This document shows positions 27,236 through 35,714 of a DNA stretch of 64,000 nt, one piece after another. The first letter of the stretch is position 1; each line of letters opens with the position of its first letter. The position numbers and the translations under genes are program-made. A model generated the notes under the pieces. The model was not told where the DNA came from, did no database searches, and worked only from the letters and a program-made list of their open reading frames with translations. The stretch covers positions 62,001 to 126,000 of the forward strand of contig CAVVDR010000005.1 in NCBI GenBank assembly GCA_963746955.1, read 5' to 3'. The DNA comes from DASQBT01 sp963746955 (GTDB lineage: Bacteria > Pseudomonadota > Gammaproteobacteria > Burkholderiales > Thiobacillaceae).

Positions 27236-28247
27236 TTACTTGCCTTCAACCGGCTTATCCGACACCTTCTTTGCGTGGTGATGAGGGCGGCGATGATGAT
27301 GGCTCTTCTTCACCTGTTCATGGGCGATGACAGGGGCAGCAGGGCCCGCAGGTGCGGGACCGGTCCCGACGACAGCGGCCGTGTACCCCGCAGGATTAAA
27401 CATCCTCGTCAATGTACTGGGATCGAAAACATTGACCATACCAGCGGGTGCAGCGCCTGCAACTGGAGCGGCGGCAGGATTGGTCCAGGCGGCCGGGTTC
27501 GTCATCTTCAGCCAGGTGGTGGGATCAAACGGATTAGGCGTCCCCGGAGCGACGATCGCAGGCTCCCCCATTCCACCCATTCCGGGTACTGCGTAGCTGG
27601 AGGGGTTTAACCAACTGCCCCACGCGCCGTAGGTCTGTGGATTCAGGGACTGGCCCAACCACACCGGTATAGAGATTGGGGTTCATGGGCTGCATCATCA
27701 GGGACCAGAGCTTGGGATCTATCGGCGCCATCATCCACTTCAGATACATGTTGGGATTCAGGCCCTGCATCATCATGCCCCACACCTTGGGGTCCATGGG
27801 CATCATCATCCAGCGCATCATCTTGCCGGGATCAGCCCACTGGGTCATCAGTGCAGTGTAGAAGTTGGGGTCCATGGAAGCTGCCATCCACTTGGCGTAC
27901 ATATTGGGATCGGCGAACTGCATGTAGTTGGTCAGCGAACGGGGGTCCATCATGGAGCCGAACATGCGATACCAGTTGTTGGGTTCCATCATGTTGACGC
28001 CCATCTGGGTGTAAAAGCCAGGTTCGGTCACTGCGTTGGACCAGGGCACGAACACCTTGGGATCACGATAGGCCGAAGCGTTGCGGGTGAAGTCGGTCAT
28101 CCGCTCCAGCCACTGCTCAGGGGTTTGCGGGATGCTATGCGCGGCAGCCGGGTTGGGCTGAGGAGCCGGACTGGCCTGGGTGCCATTGGCAAAAGCACCT
28201 TGGGCCATGAGGACTCCAAGCGCGAGGGGGATCAATTTAAGTTTCAT
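27236..28247 (-). pseudogene. Met-rich tandem-repeat secreted protein, apparent frameshift
   Basis: A signal peptide (MKLKLIPLALGVLMAQGAFA) is followed by about ten short repeats of roughly 12-14 residues. Each has Asn/Asp-Pro, an aromatic and a Met/Trp cluster (for example ADPNMYAKWMAASM, MDPKVWGMMMQGL, NPNMYLKWMMAPI). After NPNLYTG the frame breaks at ~27660-27666. The repeats continue in another frame (VWLGQSLNPQTYGAWGSWL, FDPTTWLKMTNPAAW) to a Lys/His-rich tail (KKSHHHRRPHHHAKK) ending at 27236. The first frame runs on to 27534 with an unrelated tail. The break may be a sequencing indel, since repeat character persists on both sides. Met and His richness hints at metal binding. I do not recognise the family. 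Confidence 0.7.
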
Positions 28248-28257
28248 GGTGACTTTC

Positions 28258-28609
28258 GTGTCTAAACATTAGTGTGAAGAATTGTTAGCCATCCACCCTT
28301 ATACCGATACCTTGGTATCCCAAATGCATCAATGGCGGGACGAATTCAATATTTGGATTGGCTAATATTATGGCGGCTATCAATAAGCAACTTTGGCAAT
28401 GACAGGTAGAACAAACCCAGCAAAGACCCCCAGATCTCTTGAGGGACCGGAAAGCCGGCTGATCGTGGCCCGTATCAATGATGACCTGCGAGAATTACCG
28501 AATTCCTGCTGCTGGCCAGGAAACGGGTACCCGCCGCTGTATTCTTGGCGGGTTTCCCGTTCAAGCCAGGCAATCGAGTGACAGCGACCAGGGCCAAGCC
28601 TATTCCAAG
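28258..28609. other. Intergenic region without a supported gene
   Basis: AT-rich compared with its neighbours near 28260-28390 (for example ATTCAATATTTGGATTGGCTAA), consistent with promoter DNA for the Met-rich gene on the minus strand. A 62-codon plus-strand frame at 28393-28581 has no clear ribosome-binding site and no recognisable features. Confidence 0.5.
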
Positions 28610-28954
28610 CTAATTCTGTGGTGAAACGGGCAGCTCCTTCAGGCTGGAATAATAAGCCGCGATATCTTCCATGTCCTTGTCACTGTAGGGCAGCACAAAG
28701 AACTGCATCATGGGATGCAAGCGCCGGCCGGAGCGATATTCCATCAGCGCCAAGAAAAGCGTGTGCTCATCCATCCCCGCCAATTTGGACGTTCCGCCTT
28801 GCAGCAGAGGCATCTCCCGTTCGCCGTTCACGCCGTGACAAAACGCGCAGGTTATGGCTTTGTCTTTCCCTGCCTCCGGATTACCTTCAGCCAGCGAGAC
28901 TGTACTAAAGGCCGAAATCATGGCCGCCATCATCAATATTGAGTTTCTCTTCAT
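28610..28954 (-). CDS. Periplasmic monohaem cytochrome c
   Basis: About 114 residues with signal peptide MKRNSILMMAAMISAFSTVSLA and one haem site CAFCH. A plausible axial Met lies in the LHPMMQFFVLPYSDKDMEDIAAYYSSL end, the usual class I C-terminal helix. Two ATGs are adjacent (28955-28957 and 28952-28954); AGGAG is better spaced for the second. It is probably a small electron carrier. The 77-residue gene at 29046-29279 lies just upstream on the same strand. Confidence 0.88.
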   Translation of the reverse strand: MKRNSILMMAAMISAFSTVSLAEGNPEAGKDKAITCAFCHGVNGEREMPLLQGGTSKLAGMDEHTLFLALMEYRSGRRLHPMMQFFVLPYSDKDMEDIAAYYSSLKELPVSPQN

Positions 28955-29045
28955 CATGTCTCCTAAGTCAAGGTTGCACATCCAAACAAAAGACAAACGC
29001 TCAATGCGAGATAGCCAAACTAAGCTACCAGGCGAAGCCCCGCAA

Positions 29046-29279
29046 TCAAGTCCCGCGCCGCATCTGGTCGGGGCGCACTCCGTACTTGCGTTCCCTCGCT
29101 CGACCCCACCAGCAACCGCCGAAGGTGATGGCCAACTCGATCTTTTGTACCCACTTCGCCACCGGTTTGCCATTGCGCGCCGGAACACAGATTGGGCACC
29201 CGTACTCACAGAATTCAGGGTCGTTGGGATGGAGGACAGGCATCTTCCAGCCGTTCCAACCATATTTCCTTTCGGTCAT
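29046..29279 (-). CDS. Small conserved-looking Cys/Trp-rich protein, unknown function
   Basis: A 77-residue protein with a very strong ribosome-binding site (AAAGGAGGAAG) before ATG 29277-29279. It has no signal peptide. Notable features are KYGWNGWKMPVLHPNDPEF, the Cys pair plus Cys in CEYGCPIC, and GGCWWGRARERKYGV. The Cys-Trp composition suggests a metal site or redox thiols. I do not recognise the family. It lies upstream of the monohaem cytochrome c on the same strand and may be co-transcribed with it. Confidence 0.65.
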   Translation of the reverse strand: MTERKYGWNGWKMPVLHPNDPEFCEYGCPICVPARNGKPVAKWVQKIELAITFGGCWWGRARERKYGVRPDQMRRGT

Positions 29280-29660
29280 GACTTCCTCCTTTCGAGTTTC
29301 TCCTTTCGAGTATTCCACTAGACGATTGCTCTAACGCCTTGCCCCTAGCGCTCAGGCCGCCATCAAGTCTTGATTGCGCGTCGCAGTACAAATCCATGAC
29401 ATGGAATCTAGAATACCTTCATAACAACTTCAATAACCACAATGAAATTATAGCAATTACTAACGTCCGAGACGACCTCGGCTCCCTTTCGAAATAAGCA
29501 GAGACGGGCTTTGTTGTTCCCGAATCGCAGCTTCATCAGTATCCTTCAGACCGATTCAGTCCGACTCCTCAGGGGCAAGTGATGCCACGAACATATTTCG
29601 TGTGACATCATGGCGGTGGCTTCACTTTAAACTTCGCCGATCCTGGCTGATACTTCCCCC
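29280..29660. other. Intergenic region, promoter DNA for two divergent units
   Basis: No gene is supported. It separates the minus-strand Cys/Trp protein from the plus-strand BrkB fusion. It contains a short direct repeat, CTCCTTTCGAGT, at about 29285-29310, immediately upstream of the small Cys/Trp gene, and AT-rich stretches near 29410-29470. Confidence 0.5.
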
Positions 29661-30941
29661 ATGACCCCGGTCATTACACGCAGCAACACCCTGGACTGGC
29701 TGATGCAAGTGGCCTACACGACCTTCCGCTTGTTCCAGAAAAACGGCCTGCAGAATCAGGCGGCGGCGACTGCGTTTTATTTCCTGCTTTCCACCACCCC
29801 TCTGTTGCTGTTGCTTTCCTATGCCTTGCAGGGCTTGGCCCATCTGGCGGAAACGTTTGCCCCTGCCACCATGCTGCTGGCGGCGCTTTATGACCAGTTG
29901 CATCTGGACGTGCTGACCTCGATGGGCTTTATTCCCCAACGCGCCCGGCTGGGAGCGGGCGGTGTTGGTCTGCTTACCCTGCTGCTTTCCTCGCGCGGCC
30001 TGGTGGGCGCCGTCCAGGGCGCATTCCGGGTGATATTCCCGGACGAGATCAAACGCCGCTTTGTGACCCGATGGGCCTTGCCCCTCGTCATCATTCCGGT
30101 TGCGTTCCTGTTGATGGGCTTGGCTGCCGTGGCCCAGGTCGCGCTGAATTTCTTCGCCAGCGTGGACCTCATCGGCAGGGACCAAGCCTGGCTGCTGAAG
30201 GGGCTCAATTTCGGCTTCAGCTTGCTTATCGCGTGGACACTTCTCTTCCTTGCCTATTGGCAGATGCCACGCCCGCGCCCTCCAGCACGGATGGCCGCCG
30301 TGGTCGCCTTGCTTTCCGCCACCTCCCTCTTCATCCTGTTCGCAAGCTTTAGCTACTTCTTCAAGCTGGAACGATATCAGTCTGTGTACGGCGCCCTGGG
30401 GGGGGTGGTGTTCATTCTGATCGGCGCCTACTTTGCCTCCCTGTTGTTCTTTATTTGGGCCCAGTTGCTGTTTGCGCTGACCAAGGTGGATGTGTCTGCA
30501 CTGGAAAAACTCTTTGTTGGCCATGTCCGCAGCCCGGACAGCAAGGTGGAGGCTTATGTATTCGGCCGAAGCAACCGGCTGCTGGACAGGTACGGACAGA
30601 CTTTCAAGGCTGGCGATGAACTTATTCATGAAGGCGATTTTACAAAGACGTCATTCCTGCTTTTTGCCGGCCGGGTCGGTATATACAAGGAGATCCCGGG
30701 CGAGCGCAAGAAACTTGGCCAACTAAAGGAAGGCGAACTGTTCGGCGAGATGGCCTATCTTCTTAATGAAGCGCGTACCGCAACCGTGCTGGCAGAAACC
30801 GACGTCACTGCCCTGGTGCTTGCGCCGGAATTACTGGAAGAATTAATGCACTACTCCGCACCCTTGTCGCGCCACATCATTGATACGCTGTGCCAGCGCC
30901 TGGAGCGCATGAACCAGGCGATGCGGGAAAAAACGAGCTAA
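29661..30941 (+). CDS. YihY/BrkB membrane protein fused to a cyclic-nucleotide-binding domain
   Basis: A 426-residue protein. Residues ~1-280 are a YihY/BrkB-family membrane domain with six predicted helices (QAAATAFYFLLSTTPLLLLLSY, YGALGGVVFILIGAYFASLLFF). Residues ~300-420 are a cNMP-binding (CAP-like) domain (AGDELIHEGDFTKTSFLLFAGRV, LKEGELFGEMAYLLNEARTATVLA). The phosphate-binding cassette GELFGEMAYLLNEARTATV is well kept. The family's transport role is not settled; the fusion suggests gating by cAMP or c-di-GMP. A phosphodiesterase-like gene lies 4 kb upstream but is not in the same unit. Confidence 0.85.
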   Translation: MTPVITRSNTLDWLMQVAYTTFRLFQKNGLQNQAAATAFYFLLSTTPLLLLLSYALQGLAHLAETFAPATMLLAALYDQLHLDVLTSMGFIPQRARLGAGGVGLLTLLLSSRGLVGAVQGAFRVIFPDEIKRRFVTRWALPLVIIPVAFLLMGLAAVAQVALNFFASVDLIGRDQAWLLKGLNFGFSLLIAWTLLFLAYWQMPRPRPPARMAAVVALLSATSLFILFASFSYFFKLERYQSVYGALGGVVFILIGAYFASLLFFIWAQLLFALTKVDVSALEKLFVGHVRSPDSKVEAYVFGRSNRLLDRYGQTFKAGDELIHEGDFTKTSFLLFAGRVGIYKEIPGERKKLGQLKEGELFGEMAYLLNEARTATVLAETDVTALVLAPELLEELMHYSAPLSRHIIDTLCQRLERMNQAMREKTS

Positions 30942-30972
30942 ACGCGCTGGCGGCGAAGGGTCGATGTATGAA

Positions 30973-32073
30973 TCAGGCTGCGTCCTGCTCGCGCACGCCG
31001 CTTGACCACCAAATGCGGCAGGCGCCTTCATCCGACACCATGCAGGGCCCCACCGGGTTGCGCGGCGTGCAGGCCTTGCCGTAAATGCGGCACTGGTTGG
31101 GGTAGATTCTTCCCAGCACCACTTGGGCGCAGTCGCAGCCGGGTGGCATCTGTCCGGCCCGGCGGCGGGCGGTGTCCTGATGGTCAGGAAACCGTACGCG
31201 GGCATCGTGCCCCGCCAAAGCCGGTTTGAGCGCAAAGCCAGATTGCGGGATGACACCGATACCGCGCCAGTTGGCGTCCACGACATCCAGAGTTTGCGCC
31301 AGCAGGCGTTTGGCTGTCGGGTTGCCGCCGGCGTGAGCGACTTCCGGATAGCAGTTGTCGAGAAACCGTTCCCCCGTCTGTAATTGGCGCAGCACGGAAT
31401 AGAACGCCGCAAGAAGAGATTCGGCGGTAAAGCCTGCTACGGCAGCGGGCAGTTTGTGCTGCTCCGCCACAAACCGCCATTCCTCCGGCCCCATCACGGT
31501 GGACACATGGCCGGGCGCAACCAGCGCATCAAAACCAGGGGTGCCCGATTCAAGCAGCAGAGCGACCGCCGGCCAGGTGAGCCGGCCCGACAACAGGATG
31601 AACAGGTTGTCTGGTAGTCCCGCTTCCGCCAGCATGGCCGCCACCGGCGCAGTGGTAGTTTCAAATCCGGCAGCGAAGAACACCACCGGCCGCTCCGGGT
31701 TGGCAAGGGCAATCTGTCTTGCTTCCTGCGGAGTGGCGATGGGCCGCACGTCGGCACCCGCGGCCTGCGCTTCAACCAGGGAGCGCACCTCGCCCTTGGG
31801 CACATTGACCGGTACCCGCAACATGTCGCCGAACGCAACCAGTATCACCTTGTCCCGCAAGGCAAGCTGGATTGCCTGGTAAATATCCTCTTCCGGACAT
31901 ACGCATACCGGGCAGCCCGGACCTGGAATCAACTCGACATTCCCAGGCAGCACCCCGCGCAGCCCCGCCTGGCTGATGGAACGCTCATGGCCACCGCAGA
32001 CGTTCATGATGCGGACCGGCCGGTCGAACTTCAGGCCACGGATTCTTTCCAGCCAGCTTTGGGCTTCAGTCAT
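30973..32073 (-). CDS. hypD: Hydrogenase maturation protein HypD
   Basis: A 366-residue iron-sulfur protein that, with HypC, is the scaffold for the Fe(CN)2CO moiety of [NiFe] hydrogenases. Key Cys motifs are visible: NVCGGHERSISQAGLR, GPGCPVCVCPEEDI, and the 4Fe-4S Cys near the end (PPGCDCAQVVLGRIYPNQC, KACTPRNPVGPCMVSDEGAC). It is last in the hypC-A-B-D run and overlaps hypB by 4 bp. HypE and HypF are not in the window. Confidence 0.95.
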   Translation of the reverse strand: MTEAQSWLERIRGLKFDRPVRIMNVCGGHERSISQAGLRGVLPGNVELIPGPGCPVCVCPEEDIYQAIQLALRDKVILVAFGDMLRVPVNVPKGEVRSLVEAQAAGADVRPIATPQEARQIALANPERPVVFFAAGFETTTAPVAAMLAEAGLPDNLFILLSGRLTWPAVALLLESGTPGFDALVAPGHVSTVMGPEEWRFVAEQHKLPAAVAGFTAESLLAAFYSVLRQLQTGERFLDNCYPEVAHAGGNPTAKRLLAQTLDVVDANWRGIGVIPQSGFALKPALAGHDARVRFPDHQDTARRRAGQMPPGCDCAQVVLGRIYPNQCRIYGKACTPRNPVGPCMVSDEGACRIWWSSGVREQDAA

Positions 32074-32894
32074 GGTGTCGTTGCCATCCCTCGCCCATGC
32101 AATTGGGCGCCATCAGGCTGTATGTTCGGACGGCGCGATTCGCCGGCCGCAAGGCGCTGGCGCTGGCTGCTCAATTGATCACGCAGCCAGTCTAGCCACG
32201 CTGTCATCCCGTCGCCGTTGCGGGCCGACAAGCGCAGCACGGGCGCTGGATTGGCCAGATTACGCAGATAGGATTCAGCACGGTCGGGGGCGAAATCGTC
32301 CAAGTATTGCAGCAGGTCGGTTTTGCTGATCAGCATCGCATCCGCGCCACGGAACATCACCGGATACTTGGCCGGCTTGTCGTCCCCCTCGGTTACGGAC
32401 AGGAGCGTTACGTTGAGGTGCTGGCCCAGATCAAAGGAAGCTGGACACACCAGGTTGCCCACGTTCTCGATGAATAGCAGGTCGACATCTTGCAGATCCA
32501 GATGACGCAGGGCGTCATGCACCAGATGCGCATCCAGATGACAGGCCGTGCCGGTCACAATCTGATGGGCTTGCACGCCCTGGGCGCGTATGCGCTGGGC
32601 ATCATTTTCCGTTTCCAGGTCGCCCTCAATGACCGCAATATTGAATTCATGTTTGAATGCAGCAATCGTGGCCTCGAGCAAGGCAGTCTTACCCGAGCCC
32701 GGCGAAGACATGACGTTCACGGCGAGTATGCCGCGGGTATCGAAGTGAGCGCGGTTGTGGGCGGCCTGATCGTCGTTGCGTTTCAGCAGGCCTTGCAGCA
32801 CCGACACGGCAGTCGCGCCCTTTTCCACCGGCCTATAGGCGAACCGTTGATTACCCGGTGTGATATTGCATCCGCAGGTATCACACATCCTCAA
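32070..32894 (-). CDS. hypB: Hydrogenase nickel-insertion GTPase HypB
   Basis: A 274-residue GTPase that delivers nickel with HypA. It has the N-terminal nickel-binding CDTCGC, the P-loop VMSSPGSGKTALLE, the CH-D metal site in GTACHLDAHLVHDAL, the switch segment FIENVGNLVCPASFDLG and ISKTDLL. It lacks the long His-rich stretch found in some HypB. It overlaps hypA at its start and hypD at its end. Confidence 0.95.
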   Translation of the reverse strand: MRMCDTCGCNITPGNQRFAYRPVEKGATAVSVLQGLLKRNDDQAAHNRAHFDTRGILAVNVMSSPGSGKTALLEATIAAFKHEFNIAVIEGDLETENDAQRIRAQGVQAHQIVTGTACHLDAHLVHDALRHLDLQDVDLLFIENVGNLVCPASFDLGQHLNVTLLSVTEGDDKPAKYPVMFRGADAMLISKTDLLQYLDDFAPDRAESYLRNLANPAPVLRLSARNGDGMTAWLDWLRDQLSSQRQRLAAGESRRPNIQPDGAQLHGRGMATTP

Positions 32895-33267
32895 TCTCCA
32901 CCGCTCTGCTCTCGCTCAATTCGACGAGTTGAAGTTCCACACTTTCCAGGATCAGTTCGTCGCCAGCAATGAGTTGGGTATGCCAGTCGCCGCACGACCC
33001 GCACAGCAATCGGTTGGGAAGGGCATCGCTTTCCGCCCCGCAACGTTGACAGCGTATCCGGATAGGTGCATCGGTGATGTTGAGTTCGGCGCCTTCCGCA
33101 CAGGTCCCGGCCGCCGCCAGAGGAAAGGCATTAGCCAGCAAGTCCGCCACCACCCCGGACAAGGGACCGACTCTTAGCGTGAGACGCAACGCGGACACAC
33201 CGCCCTGTTGCCGCACTATGTCGCTTACCTGATCCACCAGCGCCTGACAAACTGCAAGCTCATGCAT
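32881..33267 (-). CDS. hypA: Hydrogenase nickel metallochaperone HypA
   Basis: A 128-residue nickel chaperone. MHELAV contains the N-terminal His2 of the Ni site. The zinc-binding part has CQRCG and CGSCG. Overlaps hypB by 14 bp and follows hypC by 9 bp. It works with HypB in Ni insertion into the large subunits encoded at 38.1 and 43.8 kb. Confidence 0.94.
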   Translation of the reverse strand: MHELAVCQALVDQVSDIVRQQGGVSALRLTLRVGPLSGVVADLLANAFPLAAAGTCAEGAELNITDAPIRIRCQRCGAESDALPNRLLCGSCGDWHTQLIAGDELILESVELQLVELSESRAVEIEDV

Positions 33268-33276
33268 GTCGCAGCC

Positions 33277-33525
33277 TCAAGGAGTGGCACAGCTCAACCC
33301 GCCCGTCGCCTCAAGTATCTCGTCAAACAGCTCCCAGGTGCTGCGGGCTTCCGATTCAGTCACGCTCTGTATGGCATAGCCGACATGGACCATAACGTAG
33401 TCGCCAACCTGCGGCAACTTGTCCTGCATCATAAAAAGGGACACGTCGCGCCACACCCCCTTCGCCTGACAGCGGGCGGTATATGCCTCAATGGACTCGA
33501 TACGCATGGGAATGGCTAGACACAT
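33277..33525 (-). CDS. hypC: Hydrogenase maturation chaperone HypC
   Basis: An 82-residue chaperone beginning MCLAIPMRIE; the essential Cys2 is present. YVMVHVGYAIQSVTESEA is typical of the family. It heads the hypC-A-B-D operon, which is divergent from the hyn operon across a ~170-bp gap that should contain both promoters. Confidence 0.94.
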   Translation of the reverse strand: MCLAIPMRIESIEAYTARCQAKGVWRDVSLFMMQDKLPQVGDYVMVHVGYAIQSVTESEARSTWELFDEILEATGGLSCATP

Positions 33526-33698
33526 GGGATTAGTTTAGCGCATGACTACACTTGCCGATAGTGCATCCATGGTCCTAGTGTTGCACAATAGCAAGCTCAA
33601 GTTCTTTACTTGAGTTCTCAGATAAACTTTGACCCCGGTCATAATATCTTGATGCCTGACATTGTTCCTTCACCATTACTGTTGATACGGTTGGTTCG

Positions 33699-34172
33699 AT
33701 GAAAACCCTGGTGCTCGGCATTGGCAACACCTTGTTGACGGATGAAGGTGTGGGCATCCATGTCACTCAGCATCTGAAAACACTTCTGCCCGCCACAGAG
33801 GATATTGAAATTCTCGACGGCGGCACCTTGAGCTTTACCCTTGCCGGCCCAATTGAGGATGCCGAAGCCCTGATCGTGGTAGATGCAGCCCAACTGAAAT
33901 CTGCGCCGGGAACGTTGAGGTTATTTGAAGGCGAAGCCATGGATGCCTTCCTCTTGGGCAACGAAAAATCCAGCGTGCATGAAGTGGGGCTGACAGATCT
34001 CATGTCCATTGCCCGGTTGACGGGTTCCTGGCCGGAAAGACGGGCCCTGGTTGCCATTCAGCCTGAAAAGGTGGACTGGGGCGAGCACCCCACTGCACGT
34101 GTGGCCGCAGCCCTTCCCCTGGCCTGCGCGCGTATCCAGTCCCTGATTGAAAGGTGGCGCGATGTGGCTTGA
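33699..34172 (+). CDS. hynD: [NiFe] hydrogenase maturation protease
   Basis: A 157-residue HyaD/HupD-type endopeptidase that removes the large-subunit C-terminal peptide after nickel insertion. Typical motifs are LVLGIGNTLLTDEGVG (with the nickel-sensing Glu), EILDGGTLSFTLAG, IVVDAAQ and SSVHEVGLTDL (conserved His). It is the first gene of the hyn operon and overlaps the next gene by 11 bp. Its likely substrate is HynL at 38.1 kb. Confidence 0.92.
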   Translation: MKTLVLGIGNTLLTDEGVGIHVTQHLKTLLPATEDIEILDGGTLSFTLAGPIEDAEALIVVDAAQLKSAPGTLRLFEGEAMDAFLLGNEKSSVHEVGLTDLMSIARLTGSWPERRALVAIQPEKVDWGEHPTARVAAALPLACARIQSLIERWRDVA

Positions 34173-34566
34173 AGACATTTCCGTGAACGTTTCCGGCGGG
34201 GATGGACTTCTCACCGGCAATGCCGCCGCCGTGCTGCGGGAAATTGCAAGCCTGGTCGAGCAGCTCGCCCGGAACGGCGAAGGGGGGTGCATCGATCTGG
34301 CCAGCCTGCCCTTCACTTCCGCGGATCGAACCTGGCTCCAGGATAAGCTCGGCAAGGGCGAAGTGGAAGTCAGCATCAACGCCGGTGGGCCCACCACAAT
34401 CATGGAAACAGGCGCTTCAGGCGTGTGGTGGATTACGCATCGAAATGAGCAGAACACCAAGTCAGGCGAATTCATTGAGGTGGCCCTAGTGCCCGATTTG
34501 GTCGCCACGCACCCGGACGATGTCTTATTGGGACTCGACAATCTCAATAAGAAGATTCATGGCTAA
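34162..34566 (+). CDS. HupH/HyaF C-terminal-domain protein
   Basis: A 134-residue protein that matches only the C-terminal domain of HupH/HyaF hydrogenase expression proteins (INAGGPTTIMETGASGVWWITHRNEQ, EFIEVALVPDLVATHPDD). Full HupH is roughly twice as long. I chose ATG 34162, inside the end of the protease gene. HupH-type proteins help assemble the small subunit's iron-sulfur clusters. The short form directly before hynS suggests it serves that subunit. Confidence 0.82.
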   Translation: MWLEDISVNVSGGDGLLTGNAAAVLREIASLVEQLARNGEGGCIDLASLPFTSADRTWLQDKLGKGEVEVSINAGGPTTIMETGASGVWWITHRNEQNTKSGEFIEVALVPDLVATHPDDVLLGLDNLNKKIHG

Positions 34567-34619
34567 GATGATCTAAGCGCCCGCAGATATGCTCCACCAA
34601 CCCCAGGGAGACCATCGTC

Positions 34620-35714
34620 ATGCATGACAAGGAAGGGAAGTTTTTCCAGCGCCTAGCCAGCCAGGGCATATCCCGCAGGGCATTTCTTAAATACTGCGCC
34701 ACCCTCGCCTCCCTGATGGCCCTGCCGCCGACTGCGGGCAAAGCCTTCGCCGATGCTCTGGCCAAGGGCTCACGGCCATCGGTCATCTGGCTGTCGTTTC
34801 AGGAATGCACTGGCTGCACCGAATCGCTTACCCGCTCGCATGCCCCCACTCTGGAAAACCTGATCTTTGACACGATCTCCCTAGACTATCACCACACCCT
34901 TCAGGCCGCTGCTGGGGAAGCCGCCGAGCAGGCCAGGCTCGACGCGATGAAAAAGAACTGGGGCAAGTATCTGGTTATTGTGGATGGCTCGGTACCCACC
35001 AAGGATAGCGGCATCTACTCCTGCATCGCCGGCATCAGCAATTACGACATGCTGATGGAAACAGCGAAGGGCGCGGCGGCTATCGTGTCAATCGGCACCT
35101 GCGCCGCGTTTGGCGGGATCCCTCATGCCAACCCCAATCCCACCGGCGCGGTCGCGGTCAGCGACATCATCAAGGACAAACCGATTGTCAATGTGTCCGG
35201 CTGTCCGCCCATCCCGGTGGTCATAACGGGCGTGCTGGTCCAATATCTCGCCCTCGGCACCCTGCCGGATCTGGATCATCTTGGCCGGCCCAAGGCATTC
35301 TTCGGTGAAACCATCCACGACCGCTGCTACCGCCGTCCCTTTTATGACCAGGGCAAGTTCGCCAGAACCTTCGATGACGAGGGTGCGCGCAATGGCTGGT
35401 GCCTCTTCGAATTGGGCTGCAAGGGGCCGGTCACCTATAACGCTTGCGCCACGACCAAGTGGAACGAAGGCACTTCCTTTCCGATCGAGTCAGGGCACGG
35501 CTGCCTGGGCTGTTCCGAACCGAATTTCTGGGATGCGGGCAGTTTCTACCACCCCTTGTCCACGCCATCCAGACCGATCAAGACTGCAGAACTTGGCCTG
35601 GTTGCCGGCGCCGCCGTCGGGGTGGCTATTGCGGTCGCCAACCGCAGCAAGAAGAGCAGCGCCAAGGCGGCCCACCAAACCGCAACCGTGGCTGATCTGG
35701 AGAAGAAACCATGA
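34620..35714 (+). CDS. hynS: [NiFe] hydrogenase small subunit, Isp-type (group 1e-like)
   Basis: A 364-residue subunit with a Tat signal (SRRAFLKY). The proximal-cluster motif is ECTGCTES with GTCAAFGG, so the standard four Cys are present and the extra Cys of oxygen-tolerant enzymes are absent. The distal site shows TIHDRC, WCLFELGC. The medial site shows NACATTKWN and GHGCLGC. A C-terminal helix (LGLVAGAAVGVAIAVA) can anchor it. It passes electrons to Isp1/Isp2 encoded next. The stop overlaps isp1 (ATGA). Confidence 0.95.
   Translation: MHDKEGKFFQRLASQGISRRAFLKYCATLASLMALPPTAGKAFADALAKGSRPSVIWLSFQECTGCTESLTRSHAPTLENLIFDTISLDYHHTLQAAAGEAAEQARLDAMKKNWGKYLVIVDGSVPTKDSGIYSCIAGISNYDMLMETAKGAAAIVSIGTCAAFGGIPHANPNPTGAVAVSDIIKDKPIVNVSGCPPIPVVITGVLVQYLALGTLPDLDHLGRPKAFFGETIHDRCYRRPFYDQGKFARTFDDEGARNGWCLFELGCKGPVTYNACATTKWNEGTSFPIESGHGCLGCSEPNFWDAGSFYHPLSTPSRPIKTAELGLVAGAAVGVAIAVANRSKKSSAKAAHQTATVADLEKKP

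Noticed and set aside
28393..28581. A 62-codon plus-strand frame before the cytochrome c
   Set aside because: No ribosome-binding site or recognisable feature.
29622..30629. A 335-codon minus-strand frame opposite the BrkB fusion
   Set aside because: Gln/Gly-rich composition without any motif; the plus strand has a clear membrane and cNMP domain.
33640..33665. Palindrome TGACCCCGGTCA upstream of hynD as a regulator site
   Set aside because: The same 12-mer occurs by chance at the start of the BrkB-fusion coding region (about 29662), so specificity is doubtful.
34620..35714. HynS as an oxygen-tolerant hydrogenase small subunit
   Set aside because: The proximal motif is ECTGCTES with GTCAAFGG; the two additional Cys of oxygen-tolerant enzymes are absent.
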